From assembly GCA_050014415.1 (NCBI GenBank), contig JBEKDJ010000024.1, forward strand, positions 1 to 25,794: a DNA stretch of 25,794 bases, in the 5' to 3' direction. The position numbers were made by a program, and so were the translations under genes. Below the pieces are notes generated by a model. The model did not search any database. It saw only the letters and a list, made by a program, of their open reading frames with translations, and was not told where the DNA came from. Shown here piece after piece: positions 15,398-22,644 of this stretch. The stretch's first letter is position 1, and each line of letters opens with the position of its first letter. The DNA is from JBEKDJ01 sp050014415 (GTDB lineage: Bacteria; Desulfobacterota; BSN033; UBA1163).

Positions 15398-16077
15398 ATG
15401 AAGAAGAGCGAACCGATTCAGAAAGAAAGGGTGAAGGCACTTCATCAGAAAGAGATTAGGAGACAGCAGTATGTTCTCTACTGGATGCAGGCTTCTCAGA
15501 GGGCCGAATATAATCATGCCCTTGAGTTTGCCATCTTAGACGCCAATGCACTTCGGCAGCCGTTAATCGTCTTTTTTGGAATCACTGATCAGTTTCCAGA
15601 GGCAAATGAAAGGCATTATACTTCTATGCTGGAAGGGCTGAGGGAAGTAAAGGATTCTCTTGAAAAGAGAGGGATTCGAATGGTCATCCTCCATAAGTCC
15701 CCTGAGGTCGGAGCGCTTCAATTAGCCAGGAGAGCCTCCCCGGCCGTGGTGGATCGAGGTTATCTGAGGATCCAGAGGGCCTGGAGAGATGATGCTTCTG
15801 AGCGGATGGATTGTCCATTGATTCAGGTGGAAACAGATGTCGTCGTCCCGGTGGAGGAGACATCGATCAAAGAAGAATATGCGGGGGCAACCATAAGGTC
15901 AAAGATTAAGAGGAAGTTGGATGTTTTTCTCGTTCCACTAAGGGAGCATGAACCCATCATCGATTCCCTTTCTATCGACTTTGATTCTTTTAATATTGAT
16001 AATTTGGCAAAGGTTTAAAGAAGAAATTTGATGCTGATAGATATGTGAAGATGATAGAACTTGACATAGGCAGCTGA
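15398..16077 (+). pseudogene. Class II DNA photolyase with internal deletion
   Basis: The first 206 codons (15398-16018) encode the N-terminal alpha/beta domain of a class II CPD photolyase: YVLYWMQASQRAEYNHAL at 25-42, FFGITDQFPEANERHY, a conserved EGLREVKDSLEKRGI helix and EVGALQLARRASPAVV. The frame then stops at 16016-16018, whereas the family is about 450 residues and its FAD-binding helical domain should follow. Immediately afterwards, in another frame (16024-16077), the DNA encodes KFDADRYVKMIELDIGS and a stop, which looks like the usual class II C-terminal tail (KFD-x-x-x-Y). So some 230 codons including all FAD contacts appear deleted, leaving both ends and a frame shift. It cannot repair DNA. 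The start overlaps the tspO end region (four-base gap). Confidence 0.8.
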
Positions 16078-16147
16078 GATGATCTAGCCTGTTCTGGAAT
16101 GACAATGAACGGGTTTTAGAATTTAATTGAATTTAGGAGGGATTGAG

Positions 16148-16531
16148 ATGAAATTGAGCGAATATTTTGAAAAGAAAAAGGGTCGCGGGGTTATTGCTAC
16201 AGCTGATTCAGAAGGAAAGGTTGGTGTTGCTGTTTATGCCAGGCCCCATTTTATCGATGAGAAAACTGTGGCCTTTATCATGGCCGACCGGTTGATGCAT
16301 AAAAATCTTCAGTCCAATCCTCATGCTGCCTATCTTTTCTTGGAGTCAAGCGATCGATATGTAGGCAAGCGACTCTACCTGACCAAGATCAAAGAGGAAA
16401 AGGATAGCGACCTCGTCAATCAACTCCGGCGCAAAGGCTCCTGCCCGGTCGACGAGAGCTACAAACAAGGACAAAGATTCGTCCTCACCTTTAAGGTGAA
16501 TAAAGTACTGCCCCTGATTGGCGCAAAGTAA
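16148..16531 (+). CDS. Pyridoxamine 5'-phosphate oxidase-like FMN-binding protein
   Basis: A 127-residue split-barrel protein of the pyridoxamine phosphate oxidase-like superfamily. It starts MKLSEYFEKKKGRGVIATAD, then VGVAVYARPHFIDEKTVAFI, MHKNLQSNPHAAYLFLE and KRLYLTKIKEE. The order strand, strand, KNLQxNPxAA, strand is characteristic of these flavin- or heme-binding barrels. The substrate is not known; such proteins are often F420/FMN reductases or redox sensors. I use ATG 16148, nine bases after GGAGG, instead of 16127, whose extra seven residues are encoded by the ribosome-binding region. It is followed 28 bases later by the epimerase gene and may share its transcript. Confidence 0.75.
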   Translation: MKLSEYFEKKKGRGVIATADSEGKVGVAVYARPHFIDEKTVAFIMADRLMHKNLQSNPHAAYLFLESSDRYVGKRLYLTKIKEEKDSDLVNQLRRKGSCPVDESYKQGQRFVLTFKVNKVLPLIGAK

Positions 16532-16559
16532 TACCGCAGGGAGATAGACAGGAAACTTC

Positions 16560-17465
16560 ATGAAGATCCTGATTACAGGTGGAACAGGTTTTGTTGGTAA
16601 GCAACTTACCTCCCGTTTCATCCAGGAGGGAAACGAAGTAACTATTCTGACCCGGTCTCTCAAAGAGTCGGGGCAACTTCCCAAGGGAATTTCCTACCTG
16701 CAAGGAGATCCAACGCAGAAAGGCCCCTGGCAAGAGGCCATTCCTGGCCATGATGTCATCATCAATCTCGCAGGGGCCTCTATCTTCAGCAAGTGGTCCG
16801 ATGAATACAAGAAACTGATTCGAGACAGTCGGGTCTTCACCACCCGGAATATTATCGAAGGAATCCCGTCCAAATTCGAAAAGGGAATCTCCCTCTTTAG
16901 CACCTCAGCTGTGGGCTACTATGGCTTTCACGGCGATGAGGAACTGGACGAAGAATCACCCCCGGGTAATGACTTTTTGGCTCGGCTCGCCATCGAGTGG
17001 GAAGCAGAGGCTTTAAAAGCCAAAGAAAAAGGGGCCAAGGTTGTGATTACCCGGTTTGGCATCGTTCTGGGCGAAAAGGGTGGGGCTCTCGGTCAGATGA
17101 TCCCTCTCTTCAAGAAATTTATCGGAGGACCGATCGGGAGCGGCCAGCAGTGGTTTTCCTGGGTCCACATCAAGGATCTTGCAGAGGTCTTCGCTTTCTT
17201 AATCAAACATCCTGAGATCCCTGGTCCCGTAAATGTTTGCTCTCCAAACCCAGTCAAAAATAAGGATCTGGCAAGGGCTCTTGGCAGGGCCCTGCACCGG
17301 CCTTCCTTTATGTCTACCCCGGGGTTTATGATCAAGCTGGTTTTGGGTGAGTTCGGTTCGGTCATTCTTGAGGGGCAACGAGTGCTTCCCCGACGGCTGT
17401 TAAAAAAGGGATTCACGTTTCAATATCCCGATATTGATAAGGCCCTCCAGAGTATCATTCAATAA
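16560..17465 (+). CDS. TIGR01777 family epimerase (SDR39U1-like)
   Basis: A 301-residue atypical short-chain dehydrogenase of the TIGR01777 family. The nucleotide-binding motif GGTGFVG (7-13) opens the Rossmann fold; NLAGASI, STSAVGYYG and the catalytic-type Tyr in GYYGFHGDEELDE follow, then WEAEALKAKEKGAKVVITRFG, VLGEKGGALGQMIPLFKKF, WFSWVHIKDLAEVF and NVCSPNPVKNKDLARALG. The end (KGFTFQYPDIDKALQSI) is the DUF1731 C-terminal domain. The substrate is unknown. AGGAAA lies six bases before the ATG. It follows the split-barrel gene closely. Length and all motifs are intact. Confidence 0.9.
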   Translation: MKILITGGTGFVGKQLTSRFIQEGNEVTILTRSLKESGQLPKGISYLQGDPTQKGPWQEAIPGHDVIINLAGASIFSKWSDEYKKLIRDSRVFTTRNIIEGIPSKFEKGISLFSTSAVGYYGFHGDEELDEESPPGNDFLARLAIEWEAEALKAKEKGAKVVITRFGIVLGEKGGALGQMIPLFKKFIGGPIGSGQQWFSWVHIKDLAEVFAFLIKHPEIPGPVNVCSPNPVKNKDLARALGRALHRPSFMSTPGFMIKLVLGEFGSVILEGQRVLPRRLLKKGFTFQYPDIDKALQSIIQ

Positions 17466-17659
17466 ACCCATCGTATTAAATACCCCGGACAAGTAGGGTA
17501 GACCAGTGTGCCTGCACCACGCCGCAGCCTTCTAAACGTGATTTCTAAGCTGCAGCTCCATAGGATGCTGGCTCAGATAGACCTGCTCCTTGAGATAGGG
17601 CTGAAGGTTTTAGTTATTATGGGCAAGACAGAATGAAAGGCAGGGCAAAGGGTGAGTAC

Positions 17660-17688
17660 TTGCCACAAATCCGCAAATTTCCTATACT
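17660..17688 (+). promoter_or_regulatory. Sigma70-type promoter of the molybdopterin-fold gene
   Basis: TTGCCA (17660-17665) and TATACT (17683-17688) are separated by exactly 17 bases; each matches the consensus at five of six positions. Transcription would start near 17695, about 29 bases before the GTG start at 17724. Confidence 0.6.
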
Positions 17689-17723
17689 CAACGAAAGAGG
17701 AATTCGAACACAGGGGGTGATGA

Positions 17724-18329
17724 GTGAGCAAGCTGAAAGAGTTGCGTACCCCAGTATTCTGGGCGGAAGGCCATCCGGGCAAGCTTAATCGGGAGGGTTG
17801 GGTCATCGAGGTGAGCGGCCTCTGCGCAAATCCGAAAACATTCACATGGCAGGAACTGACCGCATTGCCGAAATCGATTGCCGACACACGCCTAACAAGC
17901 GTTACCAGGTTCTCCGTGCGAGGGAGGTGGGGAGGCGTGAAGGTTGCCGATTTACTCGATGCAGTCCAGGCTGATTCTGCAAGCCATTACGTCCGTTTCT
18001 GGTCTTACAGGATGATTTATGACACCTCCATTCCTATTGAGGTGGCCCTTCGGGAGAGAACCCTTCTCGCCTATGAGTTCGACGACGAGTACCTGGAGGA
18101 GGATTACGGGGGTCCAGCCAGGGGATTTTGCCCATACCTGTGGGGCTACAAGTCAGCGAAGAGTATTGTTAAGGTCGAATTGATGGACCGTTATATCTCC
18201 GGATTTTGGGAACAGCGGGGATATCCCGACGATGCCTTCATTACTGCGGGAAAAATCCGTGACATGAACCAGGGTGGCCGCCTAAGACCTATTCCAAACG
18301 GTGAAGTGATACGGTTCCTCGATGAATAG
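17724..18329 (+). CDS. Sulfite-oxidase-fold (molybdopterin-binding) protein, Cys ligand absent
   Basis: A 201-residue protein with the oxidoreductase molybdopterin-binding fold of the sulfite oxidase/MsrP/YuiH group. Visible pieces: WVIEVSGLCANPKTFTWQEL (26-45), LPKSIADTRLTSVTRFSVRG (48-67), WGGVKVADLLDAV, YDTSIPIEVALRERTLLAYE, GPARGFCPYLWGYKSAK and FWEQRGYPDDAF. In most relatives the segment before TRFS or TGWS reads CVT, the Cys being the molybdenum ligand; here it is Ser59. There is no signal peptide or Tat motif, so it is cytoplasmic. The start is GTG at 17724, after GGGGTGA; an out-of-frame ATG at 17720 is not used. It is short, lacking dimerisation and heme domains, as normal for this subgroup. 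Confidence 0.8.
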   Translation: MSKLKELRTPVFWAEGHPGKLNREGWVIEVSGLCANPKTFTWQELTALPKSIADTRLTSVTRFSVRGRWGGVKVADLLDAVQADSASHYVRFWSYRMIYDTSIPIEVALRERTLLAYEFDDEYLEEDYGGPARGFCPYLWGYKSAKSIVKVELMDRYISGFWEQRGYPDDAFITAGKIRDMNQGGRLRPIPNGEVIRFLDE

Positions 18330-18397
18330 ATTTCCCTTGTGGCAGGGGTACCCCGGTTATGCGGTTGTAGATAAAGGGTGAGATATTGTTGTGGCCC

Positions 18398-18502
18398 ATG
18401 CCGCTTGGGAGCGCTTTGCCCGAGGAAAGGAAGACAAATCGCATGGGGAAAGAACGCATGAAACAGTATCCGGCCGTTGCCAATCGTTTTCTTGAAAGAT
18501 GA
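18398..18502 (+). CDS. Possible small protein overlapping the next gene
   Basis: A 34-codon frame, MPLGSALPEERKTNRMGKER then MKQYPAVANRFLER, ends with TGA inside the ATGA that begins the next open frame. ATGA overlaps are typical of translational coupling, which is the only support. There is no clear ribosome-binding site and I recognise no family; it could also be the relic of a longer gene. Confidence 0.2.
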   Translation: MPLGSALPEERKTNRMGKERMKQYPAVANRFLER

Positions 18503-18969
18503 TGAGGGCTATTCAGATGGAAAAGACATCACGATTGAAAAAAATCCTGAAGGATCTTTTTCCCTCGCAAAGGCTGGCGGTCTTGGCTACACAGAGTAAA
18601 AGACAACCCTATGGTAACCTCGTCGCCTTTATGGCTACGGAAGACTTGAAGCACTTGCTGTTCGCTACGACCCGTGCCACTCGGAAATATGCCAATATCT
18701 CCAAAAATCCAAGGGTTGCGATGGTCATAGACAATCGATCCAACCAGGAGGCCGATTTTCATGAAGCTGCGGCTGTTACTGCAACAGGTGTCGTGAAGGA
18801 AGTGGAAGGATCGGGGAAGGAGCCTCTCCTAAGACTCTATCTTTCTGGACATCCTTATTTGAAGGATTTTGTTTCCTCCCCCACCTGTGCATTGCTAAAA
18901 ATGAATGTTGAGACTTACTATGTGGTCCGCCAGTTCCAAAATGTCATGGAGCTTCATATGAAAAAATGA
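18499..18969 (+). CDS. Pyridoxamine 5'-phosphate oxidase family protein
   Basis: A 156-residue (150 if the ATG at 18517 is used) FMN-binding split-barrel protein. Typical features are RLAVLATQSKRQPYGNLVAF (first two strands), HLLFATTRATRKYANISKNP with the R-K-x-x-N-x-x-x-N-P motif, and AMVIDNRS and AAAVTATGVVKEVEG strands. The helix and strand at LYLSGHPYLKDFVSSPTCAL and MNVETYYVV complete the barrel. Such proteins bind FMN or heme (HugZ-like); nearness to heme synthesis genes makes a heme-related role thinkable but unproven. The ATG at 18517 has an AGGG nine bases upstream and matches the family start better; 18499 is coupled to a possible small ORF. The next gene starts 415 bases later. Confidence 0.75.
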   Translation: MMRAIQMEKTSRLKKILKDLFPSQRLAVLATQSKRQPYGNLVAFMATEDLKHLLFATTRATRKYANISKNPRVAMVIDNRSNQEADFHEAAAVTATGVVKEVEGSGKEPLLRLYLSGHPYLKDFVSSPTCALLKMNVETYYVVRQFQNVMELHMKK

Positions 18970-19384
18970 GTCTGACCATTCCACTTCATCAAATGATGGG
19001 AAAAGGCAGAGAACAAGTTCAATAAGGAAGTGCGTCGATGAGAAATAGGGACACATCCCATTTTTGGACTCTTAACCAGTCTTTGATCATGTTTGAAGAT
19101 TACTCCATCTCCCATCCTATTTCATCAGGTAAGCAGAGCCGGAAATCGTGTACTTTCCCCACAGACAGCCGCAAAGAAGGACGAGGAGCATCGGATGAGC
19201 AGGAAATCGGGGGCACAAAGGCTTTCCTTATTTCATCCACTTCTGGAGAGGGATCGGGGGAAGATTTGCACCCGATCGGAGCTTTCCCTTTTATAGACAA
19301 TTGGCCTGAAATATTGTAAGAAATGTCTAAAGAATTCAAGACACTCACCTAGGCATCAAGGCAAGGATAACAAAGGGAGGCAAC
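18970..19384. other. Intergenic region, 415 bases, 5' of hemB
   Basis: No gene is supported. Plus-strand frames at 19038-19319 and 19093-19296 lack ribosome-binding sites and have no coding signature. The stretch must contain the promoter of the hemB operon; TAGACA at about 19294 with TAAGAA 17 bases on is a poor candidate. I checked for a cobalamin-type riboswitch core and did not see one. Confidence 0.45.
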
Positions 19385-20368
19385 ATGAAGTTTCCCCAAT
19401 ACAGGCCGAGAAGGTTGAGAAAGGACGGGATATTTCGAAAGATGATCCGAGAAACCCATCTCAGGGCCGATGACCTGATTCTCCCCCTCTTCGTCCGGCC
19501 TGGAAAGGGAGTGAACCAACCTATCTCCTCCATGCCTGGCCACTCCCAACTCTCCATCGACCTCCTGATCAAGGAGGTGGAGGAGGCCAAATCCTTGGGA
19601 ATCTTGGGGGTGATCCTCTTTGGCATTCCCGAGAGGAAGGATGAAATGGGGTCAGAAGCCTATGCGGAGGATGGGATCATCCAGAGAGCATTGAGGGCGA
19701 TCAAGGAGAAGGTGGAGGGAATCCTTGTCATTACGGATGTCTGTCTGTGTGAATATACGAGCCACGGACATTGTGGGGTGGTGAGGGGCGGAAGGGTGTT
19801 GAACGATGAAACTCTCCAACTGCTTGCAAGGCAGGCCCTCTCTCACACGAGGGCAGGAGCAGACATGGTTGCGCCTTCAGACATGATGGACGGCAGGGTG
19901 GGAGCCATTCGAAAGATCCTCGATGAAAACCAATTTGGGGACACTCCCCTCATGGCTTATTCGGCAAAATACGCCTCCAGCTTCTATGGGCCTTTTCGGG
20001 TGGCTGCAGAATCGAAACCCCAATTTGGAGATCGGAAATCCTACCAGATGGACCCGGCTAATGGAGATGAAGCTCTGAGAGAGGTTCGGCTCGACATCGA
20101 AGAAGGCGCAGACATGGTCATGGTCAAGCCCGCTCTGCCCTACCTCGACATCATCTATCGCGTGAAACAGGCCTTCAACATACCTGTGGCAGCCTATCAT
20201 GTCAGTGGTGAATTCGCTTTGATAAAGGCTGCTTCCCAACTGGGTTGGGTCGATGGAGACCAGGTGATGATGGAATCCTTGATCGCTATTAAACGGGCAG
20301 GCGCTGATGTGATCCTGACCTATTTTGCCAAAGAAGCAGCACGAAAAATAGTTACGAGTTATGAGTGA
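19385..20368 (+). CDS. hemB: Porphobilinogen synthase (delta-aminolevulinate dehydratase)
   Basis: A 327-residue enzyme that condenses two 5-aminolevulinate molecules to porphobilinogen, early in tetrapyrrole synthesis. The N-terminal arm reads YRPRRLRKDGIFRKMIRET. The zinc site is Cys120, Cys122 and Cys130 in DVCLCEYTSHGHCG, so it is a zinc-dependent type. The Schiff-base lysines are Lys195 (AYSAKYASSFYGPFR) and Lys248 (MVMVKPALPYLD). MDPANGDEALREV and AYHVSGEFALIKAA are also diagnostic. GGGAGG lies six bases before the ATG. It is the first gene of a compact block; its last codons overlap the next open frame by eight bases. Nothing is missing. Confidence 0.96.
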   Translation: MKFPQYRPRRLRKDGIFRKMIRETHLRADDLILPLFVRPGKGVNQPISSMPGHSQLSIDLLIKEVEEAKSLGILGVILFGIPERKDEMGSEAYAEDGIIQRALRAIKEKVEGILVITDVCLCEYTSHGHCGVVRGGRVLNDETLQLLARQALSHTRAGADMVAPSDMMDGRVGAIRKILDENQFGDTPLMAYSAKYASSFYGPFRVAAESKPQFGDRKSYQMDPANGDEALREVRLDIEEGADMVMVKPALPYLDIIYRVKQAFNIPVAAYHVSGEFALIKAASQLGWVDGDQVMMESLIAIKRAGADVILTYFAKEAARKIVTSYE

Positions 20369-20440
20369 TGAGTTAAGAGTAGGGAATCGAAAATTAAAGA
20401 CTCCGAACCTCGAACTCCGAACTGGCAACTATCCCTTAAG
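20345..20440 (+). repeat. Low-complexity spacer at the hemB-ahbD junction
   Basis: The DNA from GTTACGAGTTATGAGTGATG through CTCGAACTCCGAACTGGC is built of short near-repeats (GAGTTA/GAGTTAAGAG, CCGAACCTCGAACTCCGAAC). This pattern is common in intergenic spacers of related genomes, as far as I recall, and the spacer at 3975-4055 has the same style (ATTTCAGATT twice, CAATTTGCAATCCGCAATC). Here it supplies the last codons of hemB and the first 27 of the annotated ahbD frame. Confidence 0.4.
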
Positions 20441-21464
20441 GATGGTGGCTTGGGAATTGACGCGGAGCTGTAACCTTGCTTGTGTTCACTGCCGCGCCTC
20501 CTCAGAACGAGGCCCTTATCCAGGGGAGTTGACTACGGAGGAATGCTATCGGGTGATGGATGAGATCGCCTCTTTCAGCAAATCGGTCATCATCCTGACC
20601 GGAGGAGAGCCCCTGCTTCGGCCCGATCTCTTCTCTCTGGCAAGCTATGGCTCAGCGAGAGGCCTCCGAATGGTAATGGCGACGAATGGAACTCTATTAA
20701 CTCAGGAAATAGTCCACAAACTCAAGGCTTCAGGCATCCAGCGGATCAGTATCAGTATGGATGGCCCTGATGCAGAAACACACGATGCCATTCGAAAAGT
20801 GAAGGGGTCTTTCGAAGGCTCTCTCAGGGGAATCAACATGGCAAGAAAGGGAGGCCTCGAGTTTCAGATCAACACAACCATCACCCAGGTCAACCTTCAT
20901 CTCGTTCCGGAGATTCTCAATCTAGCTGTTGCCCTCGGAGCAGCGGCTCACCATATCTTCCTTCTGGTCCCCACGGGAAGGGGAAGGGAGCTCAAAGATC
21001 AGGAGATATCCGCCCTGGACTATGAAAAGACACTCCACTGGTTCTATGAGCAGATCGACAAAGTCCCCCTCCAACTCAAGGCCACCTGTGCTCCCCATTA
21101 CTACCGTATCCTCCGCCAGCGGGCTAGGGAAGATGGGAAGAAGTTCATTCCCAAGGAGTTAGGGTTGGATGCCATGACCCGCGGCTGTCTGGGAGGAATC
21201 TCTTTCTGCTTCATCTCTCATGTCGGACAAGTCCAACCCTGCGGCTATCTCGAAGTGAACTGTGGAAACGTGAGGGAAAAACCCTTCCACCAAATCTGGG
21301 CTACTTCCGAAGTCTTCCATCGTCTGCGAGATTTTGACGGCTATAAAGGAAAATGTGGAAGGTGCGAATTCAGGCGGGTCTGCGGAGGTTGCCGGGCCAG
21401 AGCGTACGAAACTTCCGGAGATGACATGGCCGAGGAACCTTATTGCATCTATGAGCCGGTTTAG
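20361..21464 (+). CDS. ahbD: AhbD-like radical SAM heme b synthase
   Basis: A 367-residue radical SAM enzyme resembling AhbD, which oxidatively decarboxylates two propionates of iron-coproporphyrin III to give heme b in the siroheme-dependent pathway. The SAM cluster motif CNLACVHC has Cys37, Cys41, Cys44; GGEPLLRPDLF and ATNGTLL follow, with SMDGPDAETHD. The C-terminal SPASM-like region carries Cys276, 283, 294, 301, 332, 335, 341, 344 and 362 (CGYLEVNCGNV, CGRCEFRRVCGGC), for auxiliary clusters. Homologues begin close to MVAWELTRSCN, so the true start may be ATG 20442, and residues 1-27 would be translated spacer; neither start has a clear ribosome-binding site. Related paralogues (AhbC, NirJ, PqqE-like) cannot be fully excluded, but the hemB neighbour supports AhbD. 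Confidence 0.82.
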   Translation: MSDELRVGNRKLKTPNLELRTGNYPLRMVAWELTRSCNLACVHCRASSERGPYPGELTTEECYRVMDEIASFSKSVIILTGGEPLLRPDLFSLASYGSARGLRMVMATNGTLLTQEIVHKLKASGIQRISISMDGPDAETHDAIRKVKGSFEGSLRGINMARKGGLEFQINTTITQVNLHLVPEILNLAVALGAAAHHIFLLVPTGRGRELKDQEISALDYEKTLHWFYEQIDKVPLQLKATCAPHYYRILRQRAREDGKKFIPKELGLDAMTRGCLGGISFCFISHVGQVQPCGYLEVNCGNVREKPFHQIWATSEVFHRLRDFDGYKGKCGRCEFRRVCGGCRARAYETSGDDMAEEPYCIYEPV

Positions 21465-22644
21465 GTCCTTCTTCCGTTCTCGTATTCGTCTTACTTTCAA
21501 GCTCATCATGGTGATCGTTTTTTTGCTCCTGATGGGTTCGACCGTATTCGGATGGTTCTGTATCACAAAGAACTTTCTCTTTCTCGGCCTTGGGGTGATC
21601 GGGGTGGGGATTTTACTTGCCTTGATCTCTTCTCGAATTCTCCTTCTTCCCATTGGGAAGTTGATTGTAGCCATGGAGAACGTCGCCAAGGGAAAATTGG
21701 ATCAGACGGTCAATATACAGTCCGGGGACGAAATCGAAGATCTCGGAAAGGCTTTTAACCAGATGACTTTCCAGCTGAGGGACTCAATCGATCATCTCCA
21801 GGAGAACGTGGAAGGACGAACTCGGCAGTTCGCGGAGACCGTCGAAGAATTGAATCAGACAAAGGTATCCCACCAGAAGATCCTCAAGGACCTCAAATCC
21901 ACCCAAAGAGAATTGGAAAAGGTCAATCGTAGAATAATGGAGGTGGATCTGACCAAATTGATATTCATCGGCAACACCTCCCACGAACTGAAGACGCCCC
22001 TCACGGCGATCAAATCCAATATCGACTTCATCCTGAGTGAAAAGGAGGGGAAGCTACCTGACTCCTTGAGATCCCACCTCACCGTGATCCAAAGGAATAC
22101 CAACCGAATACAGATGAGCATAGATCGTTTGTTGGACCTGACACGAATCAAATCCGGACATCTTTATCTCTACCCGGAACCCATCCGTCTCTCAGCGGTC
22201 GTCGGAGGGTACGTCGACGAAACCAAGCCGGAAGACAAACGCCTCTCGGTCGAGGTAGACATTCCTGAAGACCTCTTCATCTATGCCGACAAGAACGGGC
22301 TTCACGATATCTTCACCAACCTCCTCTCCAATGCCTTCAAATTCACCTTGGAGGGAGGTCAGATCAAGATCATTGCCAGCCAAGAGGATGAACACGTCCT
22401 CCATGAGATTCGGGATACCGGAATCGGCATCCCAGAAGACCAGATTGAAAGGATCTTCGACGAATTCTATCAGGTCGATGGCAAACGGGGTGGGACAGGC
22501 TTGGGTCTCGCCATCACCAAACGATTCGTGGAGGAGCAGGACGGAAAGATCTGGGTAGAATCCGAGATGGGGAAAGGGTCGAGCTTCTTTTTTACCCTTC
22601 CTCGTTTTATGGAGAATAACGATGGAAGATCAACCTCTTCATAA
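21451..22644 (+). CDS. Membrane-bound HAMP sensor histidine kinase
   Basis: A 397-residue sensor kinase. Two membrane helices (about 14-36 and 42-67) are joined by only a few residues, so there is no periplasmic sensor domain. HAMP follows (68-115: LLPIGKLIVAMENVAKGKLD, GDEIEDLGKAFNQM), then a coiled coil (115-165), HisKA with phospho-acceptor His178 in NTSHELKTPLTAI, and the ATPase domain with N box (IFTNLLSNAFKFT), G1 (DTGIGIP), F box (IFDEFYQVD) and G2 (GGTGLGLAI). The ATG at 21451 lies inside the last codons of ahbD (14-base overlap); longer frames from 21334 would overlap ahbD by 130 bases and lack kinase-like sequence. The response regulator starts 23 bases before its stop, so the two form a pair, translationally coupled. 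Confidence 0.92.
   Translation: MSRFRSFFRSRIRLTFKLIMVIVFLLLMGSTVFGWFCITKNFLFLGLGVIGVGILLALISSRILLLPIGKLIVAMENVAKGKLDQTVNIQSGDEIEDLGKAFNQMTFQLRDSIDHLQENVEGRTRQFAETVEELNQTKVSHQKILKDLKSTQRELEKVNRRIMEVDLTKLIFIGNTSHELKTPLTAIKSNIDFILSEKEGKLPDSLRSHLTVIQRNTNRIQMSIDRLLDLTRIKSGHLYLYPEPIRLSAVVGGYVDETKPEDKRLSVEVDIPEDLFIYADKNGLHDIFTNLLSNAFKFTLEGGQIKIIASQEDEHVLHEIRDTGIGIPEDQIERIFDEFYQVDGKRGGTGLGLAITKRFVEEQDGKIWVESEMGKGSSFFFTLPRFMENNDGRSTSS

Noticed and set aside
19038..19319. A 93-codon plus-strand frame upstream of hemB, and a riboswitch there.
   Set aside because: No ribosome-binding site or recognisable domain, and competing frames of equal length. No conserved cobalamin or other riboswitch core was found.
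21334..21450. Longer N-terminus for the histidine kinase, starting at 21334.
   Set aside because: It would overlap the cysteine-rich end of ahbD by 130 bases and adds residues without kinase-like or membrane character; the ATG at 21451 directly precedes the first membrane helix.
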